Assembly: GCA_964625275.1 (NCBI GenBank)
Contig: CAZVBH010000019.1
Coordinates: 1 to 31,417, forward strand
Reading direction: 5' to 3'
Length of the DNA: 31,417 nt
Source: UBA3775 sp964625275
GTDB lineage: Bacteria > Bacillota > Clostridia > Lachnospirales > Lachnospiraceae
The notes beneath the pieces were generated by a model that was not told the origin of the DNA, did no database searches, and saw only the letters and a list, made by a program, of their open reading frames with translations. Below are positions 16,030 through 24,055 of the stretch, piece by piece. Both the position numbers and the translations under genes were made by a program. Position 1 is the stretch's first letter; the number at the start of each line of letters is the position of its first letter.

Positions 16030-16968
16030 TTATTTGTTAATCACTTCTCGAACAATATAAATTGGGCGTCCTTTCACCTCATTAAATAGAATTGCTATAT
16101 ACTCGCCAATAATACCAACTACTAAAAGTGTAACTGCGAACAAGAAACAAAGAGCAACAATAATAGTTGAATAACCAGCCGGTACATCATTTACAACTTT
16201 ATTAATTATAGTGTATACCATAAGTATCAATCCCAAAATTCCAACTCCAAAGCCTGAGTATACGCCTAATTTCAAAGGAAAATCAGAGAAACTACACAAA
16301 GCATTTATTGAAAATTTCATAAGCTTTCTAAGATTGTATTTGCTTTCACCGGCGTCTCTGTTTCGTGCCTCAAATTCAATTGTAGTCTTTTTAAATCCGA
16401 CACTTTGAACAAAGCCTCTCAAATAACGAGTCTTTTCACGATAATCGTTTCGTAATACGTCTGCAACCGGTCTGGCAATTGCAAAAAAGTCCGACGAATT
16501 ATTTTCAAATTTTATTGGTGAAATAAGGTTGAGGACTTTATAGAAAGCTGCCGATGTAATTTTTTTAACAAATCCGGCTCCTTCATTTTTTGTACGAATC
16601 ATTGAAATAACCTCATAACCCTCTTCAAACTTTTCAATTATCTCAGGTATTTTTTCAGGAGGATGCTGTAAATCCGCATCCATACAAACAATTCCATCTC
16701 CTGTAGCATAATCAATTCCCGCAATCATTGCAGCTTCATGTCCAAAATTTCTTGCAAAATCAACCACTTTAACCTTAGGATTTATAGAGGCGATTTTTTT
16801 TAAAATTGGAAGGCTTTTATCCACACTGCCATCATTTACGAAAATTAATTCATAATCCCACTTGCACTTTGCTAATACAGCAGCAGTAGTCTTATAAAAC
16901 TTAACCAAGGATAATTCCTCATTATATACAGAAACTACACAAGATATTTTTTTATTTTTCATTTGCAA
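16030..16968 (-). CDS. GT2 family polyprenyl-phosphate glycosyltransferase (GtrB/DPM1-like)
   Basis: A 312-aa protein. The GT-A domain (1-about 235) shows CVVSVYNEE, the nucleotide site FVNDGSVDKS, metal site CMDADLQHPPE, and the RNRDAGESKYNLRKL motif of GtrB/YfdH/Dpm1 enzymes. Two membrane helices follow (about 232-255 and 265-292), as in GtrB. It should load a hexose from a nucleotide sugar onto undecaprenyl phosphate at the inner face of the membrane. The TTG at 16968 has AAGGG 6 nt upstream; an ATG two codons later (16962) is the other option. A GtrII-like partner lies at 11251-12885, with two other genes between. Confidence 0.88.
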   Translation of the reverse strand: MQMKNKKISCVVSVYNEELSLVKFYKTTAAVLAKCKWDYELIFVNDGSVDKSLPILKKIASINPKVKVVDFARNFGHEAAMIAGIDYATGDGIVCMDADLQHPPEKIPEIIEKFEEGYEVISMIRTKNEGAGFVKKITSAAFYKVLNLISPIKFENNSSDFFAIARPVADVLRNDYREKTRYLRGFVQSVGFKKTTIEFEARNRDAGESKYNLRKLMKFSINALCSFSDFPLKLGVYSGFGVGILGLILMVYTIINKVVNDVPAGYSTIIVALCFLFAVTLLVVGIIGEYIAILFNEVKGRPIYIVREVINK

Positions 16969-17018
16969 CTTTAACCCTTCTGATTTTTTATAAACTTTAC
17001 CAACTCTAGTACTTTTAT

Positions 17019-17149
17019 CTATTCAACAGTTACACTCTTGGCAAGATTTCTAGGTTTGCCAACATCGAAGCCTTTAGCTACCGATACACATAATATCCAA
17101 AAAGTTGTAATGGTATTACACTAAATATTGTAACACTTATATCATAAAC
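17019..17149 (-). pseudogene. glmS: glmS 3' remnant (glucosamine-6-P synthase C-terminus)
   Basis: On the minus strand the codons before the stop at 17019-17021 read SVAKGFDVGKPRNLAKSVTVE, essentially the invariant C-terminus of GlmS. Immediately upstream, shifted by a frameshift, comes TIFSVIPLQLFGYYV, the preceding GlmS segment (IPLQLxAYYVSVAKG). Together they cover only about the last 40 codons of a roughly 600-codon gene, and there is no start. It is a dead fragment, left by a deletion or recombination between GT2 and the heptose gene. The functional glmS must be elsewhere. Confidence 0.88.
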
Positions 17150-17230
17150 TTTCAACCCACCTGTCAAGGAATCGCGAAATCTCTATTTTGTCATTGCGTG
17201 ATTACATTAATTTTGAAAAGACCTTTACTT

Positions 17231-17256
17231 TGAATTTAAGAATGTCAGGTACATCC
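17231..17256 (+). repeat. Dispersed repeat copy 3
   Basis: AATTTAAGAATGTCAGGTACATCC, a diverged copy ending about 16 bp from the stop of the heptose gene. Just before it, ATTTTGTCATTGCGTG (17185-17200) is identical to 29715-29730. Confidence 0.65.
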
Positions 17257-17271
17257 TATCAATATCCATCA

Positions 17272-18597
17272 CTATGAAATATATTGAGTTACAAATTGAA
17301 GTAATCCTTCAGCTGTTACATCCGGTTTAATATCCTCATTCAGAGCATTATCACTATCTGATATTAATGTAGTCTTGCATCCTGCATTCTTTCCGGCCTT
17401 AATATCATTTGAGCCATCTCCTACCATCCAGCTGTTTGCTAAATCTATATTATAATCTTCTGCTGCTTTTAAAAGCATGCCAGGCTTTGGTTTTCGACAC
17501 TCACATTCTATTTTAAGTTCAGGAATTTCACCTTCATAGCCTTTGTGTGGATGATGTGGACAATAATAAATTGCATCTACATAACAGCCTTCTAAGCCCA
17601 GCAAGGTTTCCATCTTATTATGTATTTCATTAAGTTCCGGAACTGTAACCTCTCCACGAGCAATAACCGGTTGATTAGTTACAACTATACAAAGATAACC
17701 GGAATCATTTATCATTTTAACAGCCTGTGCTACACCCGGTAATAATTCAAAATCTTTAATATTTCTCAAAAAGCCTACATATTTGTTTATTACGCCATCT
17801 CTGTCAAGAAATATTGCCTTTTGCTTATTTGCAAGGTTCTTAGATTTTACTTTACCTGCCATAAAGTCAACTTCTACCTGATGGAAGCGCTCCGGTGTTC
17901 CCATATCTTTCACATATTCAGGACTGTCATAACAAAACATTTTGCCCAAGCCGGATAGAGGTTTTAACAGCTGGCGATCAAGATCTACTTTAATTACTTT
18001 ACCTGTCTCATCATCAATCGTTCCAATTTTATCCGAATCAATATTTACCATATCCAGAACCTTTGGAGATATAACATGTAAGCCGGCATTGACACGATTC
18101 TTATAGTAAACCGGTCTGTCATCCTCCTTTGCCAACCACTTAACTACTGAAAATTTATCGTCAGTAATTAAAAGACTGCTGTCATAAGGGTGACTGTTTG
18201 GATGTGTAAACAATGTCACATAAGCACCATTTGATTTATGAAAATCAACCATACGATTAAAATCAACATCAAAAATTGCATCAGCGTTAAGAAGAAGAAA
18301 ATCCTCATCAAGCTGTTCTTTTAATTTAAAAAGTGCACCTGCATTGCCTAATGGTTGTTTTTCATTATAGTACTGAATTGATACACCAAGTCTGCTTCCA
18401 TCACCGAAGTAATTAATTATCTTATCACCCATATGTGATACCGTGATAATAATGTCCTTAAATCCTTGATCACGTAAAGAAACTATTTCTCTTTCCAGTA
18501 CCGGCACTCCATCAATCGGTATCAGAGGTTTAGGTATATCCGGATATAAATTAGAAATACGAGTACCTTTACCACCAGCCATAATTACAGTTTTCAT
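17272..18597 (-). CDS. Bifunctional heptose-1-phosphate guanylyltransferase / heptose bisphosphate phosphatase (HddC-GmhB fusion)
   Basis: A 441-aa fusion. Residues 1-240 are a nucleotidyltransferase (MAGGKGTRISNLYPDIPKPLIP signature, LLLNADAIFD metal site) of the HddC/GDP-mannose pyrophosphorylase type. Residues 258-441 are a HAD-IIIA phosphatase: nucleophile D265 and D267 in FLDRDGVIN, VVTNQP, zinc loop C346-x-H348 ... C365-x-C367, KPKPG and GDGSNDIKAG. This combination would dephosphorylate D-glycero-manno-heptose 1,7-bisphosphate and then form GDP-heptose for a surface glycan. Sugar identity is inferred; other NDP-sugars are possible for the first domain. GGAGG is 9 nt before ATG. The upstream side meets the assembly gap. 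Confidence 0.85.
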   Translation of the reverse strand: MKTVIMAGGKGTRISNLYPDIPKPLIPIDGVPVLEREIVSLRDQGFKDIIITVSHMGDKIINYFGDGSRLGVSIQYYNEKQPLGNAGALFKLKEQLDEDFLLLNADAIFDVDFNRMVDFHKSNGAYVTLFTHPNSHPYDSSLLITDDKFSVVKWLAKEDDRPVYYKNRVNAGLHVISPKVLDMVNIDSDKIGTIDDETGKVIKVDLDRQLLKPLSGLGKMFCYDSPEYVKDMGTPERFHQVEVDFMAGKVKSKNLANKQKAIFLDRDGVINKYVGFLRNIKDFELLPGVAQAVKMINDSGYLCIVVTNQPVIARGEVTVPELNEIHNKMETLLGLEGCYVDAIYYCPHHPHKGYEGEIPELKIECECRKPKPGMLLKAAEDYNIDLANSWMVGDGSNDIKAGKNAGCKTTLISDSDNALNEDIKPDVTAEGLLQFVTQYIS

Positions 18598-18785
18598 TGT
18601 TCTATACCTCCATCAATTTCTGTGCCTAATNNNNNNNNNNNNNNNNNNNNNNNNNNNNNNNNNNNNNNNNNNNNNNNNNNNNNNNNNNNNNNNNNNNNNN
18701 NNNNNNNNNNNNNNNNNNNNNNNNNNNNNNCAGCCATAATTACAGTTTTCATTGTTCTATACCTCCATCAATTTCTGTGCCTAAT
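18576..18785. other. Assembly gap (100 N) bounded by identical 55-bp ends
   Basis: Positions 18631-18730 are N. The 55 bases before the gap (18576-18630) and the 55 after it (18731-18785) are identical and contain the start of the HddC-GmhB gene and its ribosome site. An exact 55-mer overlap of contig ends is what a de Bruijn assembler with k=55 leaves behind, so the gap probably has no real content and the two 55-mers are one. An open frame crossing the N run is an artefact. Confidence 0.9.
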
Positions 18786-18792
18786 CAAATTA

Positions 18793-18820
18793 ATTATAAC
18801 ATTTTCTTATTCAAATTCAA
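18793..18820 (-). promoter_or_regulatory. Promoter of the HddC-GmhB gene (when the gap is collapsed)
   Basis: On the minus strand TTGAAT (18820-18815), 16-bp spacer, TATAAT (18798-18793). After merging the duplicate 55-mer it lies about 45 bp upstream of the gene's ATG. Confidence 0.6.
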
Positions 18821-18865
18821 TCATTTAATTCAATCAAAGTGGATATTCCGGGTTCGCTTCGCTAC

Positions 18866-18901
18866 TTGCTCATAACCTTAAGGCCACTTCGTGGCTAAGA
18901 T
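18866..18901 (+). repeat. 37-bp intergenic repeat, copy B
   Basis: TTGCTCATAACCTTAA, one variable base, GCCACTTCGTGGCT, AAGAT; opposite orientation to copy A at 15768-15804. It overlaps the stop codon and last codons of jetD, so jetD ends within the repeat. Confidence 0.8.
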
Positions 18902-20115
18902 ACAATTTTTTCCATGCTAACTATTTCCTGCTCTAATTTGCAATTATTTTCCAGCATGTATTGCAGTGTTTCGACGTATTTTCCTTTTGCAATAAGATTT
19001 TCTGCTTTCACTTTATCATTTGTAGTCAGCAATTTGCAGTGACTTGAATACTTTTTTAATAATTCAATGTTCATTTTTAATGGTACAAAGGCTATTCCGG
19101 TTCCTTTTATAAGATGCTCTAAAATATAAAAGCCATCTGGATCAATATCTCCAAAATGGAACCAGAGTTTATGGGGATTTTCTTCACTAATTCGTCGCAA
19201 CAGTGCTTGTTTTTCACTATTGTGATAGCCTGCAAGATAAATATAAGCACAATTTTCATCATTGACGCGATGGAAGGAGGTCAAATTTTCTACTGTAACT
19301 ATCTGCCGGCAGTTAATAGTAATTGTTTCAAGCTTTTTGATTAAGCTTGAGGATAATGCTAAAGGCTCTGATGCAATTCTAATTGTTCTTCCGTCTTTTA
19401 GGGCTAAGGTCATTTTGCCTTTTAGATATACATATGACGGATTAGCATAAATCTTAAATTCTTCAAGTATTATTTTTTCCTGCTCTCTTGCATCATCAAC
19501 ACCATCTGTTTTTTCAGAGAAGTCAAAATATGTACCAAGTATTTTGCAAAGCTTGCTACGATACTTTTGCTCAAAAGCCTTGGTATCTCCTAATAATATG
19601 ATTGAGAGTTCTCTTTCCAACAATTCTTCTTTGTTATTTAGAATGAACTCTAGAATTTTTAAAAGATTTTCACATTGTTCGAGGCTATACATTGGCTTCT
19701 TGCCGACTTCAATTCGCTTAAGCTGCTCATTGCAAAACAAGGTTAATGGAGCATTGTCTTTTTGTTGCCATTTCTTAAAGAAATCGAGCTGCTCGCTTTT
19801 TAAATCCTTCATTCTTTTGCGATGCACTAATTCATAATATTCCTCGAGCTTTTCGTTGCATGCGACCAGCTTTTTTATGCTTCCGTCTTTTTCGCAAATT
19901 GTTATCAGACCACAGCTTTGCAAATATTGCATCTCGGTTTCAAAATCCCGTACCTGCTCAATGCTTGTAAAATCAGAGGCATAGTCCGGCCATATAGCAG
20001 TAGGAGCTACAGCAAAGCTCTGAGCAACTAGGTTTGTACCATCATAGGTTTTGCTTCTTTCATACTTATCTATCAAAGCATTTAATAGACTTTTTTGATT
20101 TGCCGTAAATCTCAT
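18895..20115 (-). CDS. jetD: Wadjet defence nuclease subunit JetD (TOPRIM)
   Basis: A 406-aa protein. The N-terminal part (to about 230) is helical/winged-helix (DUF3322-like); the C-terminal part is a TOPRIM-type nuclease (DUF2220-like) with the acidic site VENLTSFH (E276) and FGDIDPDGFYIL (D323, D325). In Wadjet, JetD cuts circular plasmid DNA after the JetABC condensin-like motor has extruded it. It is the last gene of the operon, 54 bp after jetC. GAGGATAA before the ATG is provided by a partial duplication of the jetC 3' end. The length is normal and no residue appears missing. The 3' end lies within a dispersed 37-bp repeat. Confidence 0.93.
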   Translation of the reverse strand: MRFTANQKSLLNALIDKYERSKTYDGTNLVAQSFAVAPTAIWPDYASDFTSIEQVRDFETEMQYLQSCGLITICEKDGSIKKLVACNEKLEEYYELVHRKRMKDLKSEQLDFFKKWQQKDNAPLTLFCNEQLKRIEVGKKPMYSLEQCENLLKILEFILNNKEELLERELSIILLGDTKAFEQKYRSKLCKILGTYFDFSEKTDGVDDAREQEKIILEEFKIYANPSYVYLKGKMTLALKDGRTIRIASEPLALSSSLIKKLETITINCRQIVTVENLTSFHRVNDENCAYIYLAGYHNSEKQALLRRISEENPHKLWFHFGDIDPDGFYILEHLIKGTGIAFVPLKMNIELLKKYSSHCKLLTTNDKVKAENLIAKGKYVETLQYMLENNCKLEQEIVSMEKIVS

Positions 20116-20119
20116 TTAT

Positions 20120-20211
20120 CCTCACTAATCCTTCCACTGCATTCCTATAATTGCCGGAGCCGGCTTTAGTTAGTTCAGCTCACTCAGCCTTACTAGTCCT
20201 TCCACTGCATT
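20120..20211 (-). repeat. Duplicated jetC 3' segment in the jetC-jetD gap
   Basis: The 24-bp plus-strand block CCTTACTAGTCCTTCCACTG+CATT (20188-20211, inside jetC codons NAVEGLVR) recurs with two changes at 20120-20143 in the gap, directly before jetD, where it carries the ribosome site. Between them is a 12-bp GC-rich palindrome GCCGGAGCCGGC (20153-20164). Confidence 0.85.
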
Positions 20212-23200
20212 TGTGTATCGACCTGTTGTTACCAGGCTGACGGTTGACTGAATAAACTGGCCTATGCTGCTGATTTTTTCTGGTGGTGCCGCATAAATTA
20301 CCTGGAAGTTATTTTCTTCCAGATATTTTACCATTTGTTCAATTCGTTCTCTGGACAATGCTGAAAAGGCTTCATCAATGAATGCCAGCCTTGCACAGCA
20401 ATTTTTTCTTGGGTAGCACTGAAGCAGGCTTGCAGCCAGAATAATAAAATAAGGTGTCTGCTTTTCACCATTTGATGCTGAGCCCTGTTTTTTGGAAAGC
20501 TCTGCAGTAATTTTTTCTCCACCCTGATTACTGGTTATTTCCATATCGTAGGTGAAGTATTTTCTGTAGTCTGTATATTCTTCTTCATCTTCTTCATCCA
20601 GAATCATATTCATGAATTCCTGAATATCTCTTTCCATCTCTTCGTCATCACGATTCGAATTCATGTAAATCTCAGGTGAATTCATATAATTTTCTAATTT
20701 CTTGCAGATTCGGAAAAATAACATTCTTTCCGGTTTTTCTTCCATTTTAAATTTGTATGTATCCTGACCAAAAGGTATCTGCCTTAACTCACGATTAATT
20801 GCATCTATCTCTCTTCTTGCTTCTCCAACTGTCTCGTTTATTTCTGCAACAAAGTCATTCATAAATGCGCTTTCAAGTCGTTTTGCCTGCTCAACCAGAC
20901 GACTATGCGCCTCTTCTATCTTTACATTGGCAATGTTACGATATTCTTCACGATAAAAAGGTATATATCCTATTCCTCGTTTGTTAATATCAATTTCCGA
21001 GATTCTGCAATAGTCAAGCTGCACATTTTCCAATTCTTTTATGCAGGTGTCCAGGTCGCCTCTTAGGTTTTGTACCGTTTTTTCGGTAATAACTCTTATC
21101 TCGCCACGCTTTGCATAGATTTTATTGTATTCGCCAAGCATCGCCTCTTCAAGCTCCAGGTGGGCCTGCTTTATTTCATCATAAGCTTTCTGCAGGCTGT
21201 ATATTTCTCCTGCTATTACTTTTTCATGGTATTGCTCTTGTTTTAATGCATTTTCACATTCTCCAATGCCGGATGCAATTCCTGTTCTTTTCTCATCAAC
21301 CTCATCAAAGGACTTCTTTGCATCCTGCTGTTCCTGGAGAATTGCAAGGAACTCTGGATTTTCTTTTATTTGTCTTATATTTGCTTCGTATTTTTGCTTC
21401 TTAGCCCTGCTTTCGGCAAGTAAATCCGGTGCTTCAAGCTGATAATGGGACAAATCAAAATCCACCTTGCGAAGTGAGGCCATTTTGTTGCTCACTTTGC
21501 CGAGCTCAGCTATGCTTTCGTCAAGTTTTTCTTTTGTTATAGCCTTTTGTTCCTGAACTGCTTTCTTTTGAAGCTCAATTGCATCCTGTCCTAAGCATAT
21601 CTGTGTTTTTTTCATGTTCATGCATGCAACTGCATAGCTTTTAGCAAGCATGCCATTCTTCATCAGACCGCCTTTTGGATATTCATGTAATTCTTCAAGA
21701 GATTCACATAAGTGAATGCCATTAAGAAGATAATTTGCATATTTTCTGGCATAAGGATTTGGAATTACAAGCTGTTCTGCGGCAGAGCCTTTGGTAATTT
21801 CAGAGTCTGGCAGCTTATCTGTGATTACCACATTTGCAGCATATAATTTTTTATCCTGTAGCACCTTCATTGCTTCATGACAATATTTGCCATCTACAAT
21901 TATATAAAATCTTTTTTTACCCAGAAAGGTTTCAATCGCTTTTCGCCAGGTAACATCTTTTATTGACTGCACTAATTCAGCAAATACTCGTACTTCTGTA
22001 GTTATTCCTTTTTTTGCAAGCTCTTCATTTAGTACATGCTTCGCATTTTCAATTTCTTCAGGCAAAACTGCCTGATTTGCCTGAAGCATTTTTAGCTTCT
22101 GCTCAAGCTTTGCATATTCCTGCTTTAATTCGCTAATTTCATCTTCTAAATGAACCTTTTCTCTTGCAAAAGCATTTTGTGCTTTGTCAGTTGCATCGAG
22201 AAAGGCATTCAGTGCTTTGCGCTTGTTTTCGACGGAATAGCCTTCATCTGCTACATGCAGCAGATAGTTTTTGTTTTCTATTTCAAATTTTTCTAAGGTC
22301 CAGGAAAGCTCTTCTGTCAATGCTTTTTGAAGGCGAAGAAGCTTTGCAACCTGCTCTTCTTCTTTTTCAATATCATTTTCCAGAAGGAGTATTTGTCTTT
22401 CAAGGCTTTGCACAGATTCCTGCATGCCTCTGTACATATCATTAGATTCTGCAATCTGTAATCTTTTTCTGGCTTCTTCAAATTGAAGCTGTATTGCTTC
22501 CTTTTGCTTTTCAAGCTCTAATTTTTTCTGCTCTAATTCTTTCAAGCGAGCCTTTACATTTTCTTTTTCCTGTTGTTTTTCCAGGAGATCCTGATAGCGC
22601 AAGAGCATCTCACGTATGTCAAGATTTCTTTTTCTGGTTTCATATTCCTGAATTTTTTGCTCTATTTCTTTGAGCTTTTCCTTGCCATCACGCAAGTCTT
22701 CATAAATCTTTTTAATATGTTCAAACTGTTCTCTTTGTTCTCTGAGCTCTTTTAGTGAATTTACTGTTCCGGGCTCCAAAACGCAGGTGGCAATGAACTG
22801 ATCAATATTATTTTCCGGATTGAAGGCCATCATCTTAATCAGCTTGGAGCGATATTTGCTTACTTCGCAGCGAAGGCCTAGTGCTCGCACTATCTGCTCG
22901 GTTCCTCTGTCTCTTCCCATGAACTCTGAGGATTTCATTCGAGCTCCTTTTAGCTGTAACAGGCTTTTCGGCGTTACATACATTTTTTTACCATCAATTT
23001 TGACAAAATTGATATCCTCTATGGTCGCATTGCGACATATAAACCAGCTGCTTGTTGGAGTTGATGCTTCATCAGGTGACTCTATACATACTCCAATAAC
23101 CATATTCTGCTGTTCTGCCGGTGACCAAAATTCCATTGCTATGTAGCTGATTATCTGTCCCTGGCGCAAATATCTCATTGCACCATTACTTTTAGTATCA

Positions 23201-23424
23201 CCTCTTACATAGCCTTTTACCGTTCTGTCTCTATCCTTTGCTGCCTTATTAAATTGTGTATTGCCTGTAAGTGCATAGGTCATTGCATCCAATATGGTTG
23301 ATTTACCACTTCCATTTACACCCGTGAATAAGGTTGAGCCTTCCAGTCTGATACATACATTTTGAAAGCGGGACCACTGAACCAGCAGCAGCTTTGTCGC
23401 TGTTTTTCTATTCTGTATCATCAT
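20170..23424 (-). CDS. jetC: Wadjet SMC-like ATPase JetC
   Basis: A 1084-aa SMC/MukB-type protein. Walker A GVNGSGKST is at 35-43. Long coiled coils rich in E, K and Q run from about 235 to 430 and 600-760, around a hinge-like globular region (about 450-600, WRKAIETFLGKKRFYIIVDG). The signature motif is within QGSASNGEKQTPYFII (about 970-985), and Walker B is LAFIDEAFSAL (D1017, E1018). It powers DNA loop extrusion in the JetABC complex. GGAGG is 6 nt before the ATG; the start overlaps jetB by 17 bp, which couples translation. All motifs are intact, so the operon should be active. Confidence 0.95.
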   Translation of the reverse strand: MMIQNRKTATKLLLVQWSRFQNVCIRLEGSTLFTGVNGSGKSTILDAMTYALTGNTQFNKAAKDRDRTVKGYVRGDTKSNGAMRYLRQGQIISYIAMEFWSPAEQQNMVIGVCIESPDEASTPTSSWFICRNATIEDINFVKIDGKKMYVTPKSLLQLKGARMKSSEFMGRDRGTEQIVRALGLRCEVSKYRSKLIKMMAFNPENNIDQFIATCVLEPGTVNSLKELREQREQFEHIKKIYEDLRDGKEKLKEIEQKIQEYETRKRNLDIREMLLRYQDLLEKQQEKENVKARLKELEQKKLELEKQKEAIQLQFEEARKRLQIAESNDMYRGMQESVQSLERQILLLENDIEKEEEQVAKLLRLQKALTEELSWTLEKFEIENKNYLLHVADEGYSVENKRKALNAFLDATDKAQNAFAREKVHLEDEISELKQEYAKLEQKLKMLQANQAVLPEEIENAKHVLNEELAKKGITTEVRVFAELVQSIKDVTWRKAIETFLGKKRFYIIVDGKYCHEAMKVLQDKKLYAANVVITDKLPDSEITKGSAAEQLVIPNPYARKYANYLLNGIHLCESLEELHEYPKGGLMKNGMLAKSYAVACMNMKKTQICLGQDAIELQKKAVQEQKAITKEKLDESIAELGKVSNKMASLRKVDFDLSHYQLEAPDLLAESRAKKQKYEANIRQIKENPEFLAILQEQQDAKKSFDEVDEKRTGIASGIGECENALKQEQYHEKVIAGEIYSLQKAYDEIKQAHLELEEAMLGEYNKIYAKRGEIRVITEKTVQNLRGDLDTCIKELENVQLDYCRISEIDINKRGIGYIPFYREEYRNIANVKIEEAHSRLVEQAKRLESAFMNDFVAEINETVGEARREIDAINRELRQIPFGQDTYKFKMEEKPERMLFFRICKKLENYMNSPEIYMNSNRDDEEMERDIQEFMNMILDEEDEEEYTDYRKYFTYDMEITSNQGGEKITAELSKKQGSASNGEKQTPYFIILAASLLQCYPRKNCCARLAFIDEAFSALSRERIEQMVKYLEENNFQVIYAAPPEKISSIGQFIQSTVSLVTTGRYTNAVEGLVRLSELN

Positions 23425-24055
23425 CTGTGTCCTCCGTTTCCTCGCCTTCCTTTGACAGCATTCGTTTTTCTGTGCTTTCTACAAACCTTTTAAATTCTTC
23501 TGAATCCAGGGCAAATTGGAGAGATGCATATAAGCGTATCATGCAATCGGCTTCTCCTATTTTTCCTTTGACATCAATCAGGTTAAACTTTGAAAAGAGG
23601 CTCAATATTTCGCTCATTTCTTTCTTGCTTAAGGGTTCTTTTAGTCCATATTTTTCTAAGGTGAACATTAAATCCGTCATGGTAATTACAATTGTCTGGG
23701 CAAGACTTCCACTTCTCAATCTGTCGGAATAGAGAGTCCATAGGCAGCATAATATCATGCTTTCTGCCTTTTTCAAGCCTAGCCTGTTGGCCTGTATTTT
23801 ACCATTTTCACCGACATCAGCACAGTTACGCAGCATAACTACGCCGTTCTCACGATCAAGCACTATGTCAAATCCGATATATGAAAAATAATGTGTGAAA
23901 ATTTCTGGACGTTTCGAGGCGAAATAATACAGCTTTTTATTTTCTTCATCTTTGTCTCTTACTATGAAGGTCTGTTTTAAGAGCTTTCTGCAGCTTCTCT
24001 GAAACAGGTCTTTTTCTGAAGATGTAAATTCGTCCCACATGTTATCTATTGTCAT
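23408..24055 (-). CDS. jetB: Wadjet subunit JetB (DUF4194, MukE-like)
   Basis: A 215-aa protein of the DUF4194/JetB type, two winged-helix-like units comparable to MukE. The acidic C-terminus (EGEETEDTDDDTE) overlaps the start of jetC. ATG at 24055 is chosen: it overlaps the jetA stop as TGATG and has GGAGG 7 nt upstream; a GTG one codon earlier is less well spaced. It bridges the JetA kleisin and the JetC ATPase in the condensin-like complex. Position (second of four) and size are normal for the family. Confidence 0.9.
   Translation of the reverse strand: MTIDNMWDEFTSSEKDLFQRSCRKLLKQTFIVRDKDEENKKLYYFASKRPEIFTHYFSYIGFDIVLDRENGVVMLRNCADVGENGKIQANRLGLKKAESMILCCLWTLYSDRLRSGSLAQTIVITMTDLMFTLEKYGLKEPLSKKEMSEILSLFSKFNLIDVKGKIGEADCMIRLYASLQFALDSEEFKRFVESTEKRMLSKEGEETEDTDDDTE

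Noticed and set aside
18622..18828. Open frame on the plus strand crossing the assembly gap
   Set aside because: It consists mostly of translated Ns plus low-complexity sequence and covers the promoter of the heptose gene.
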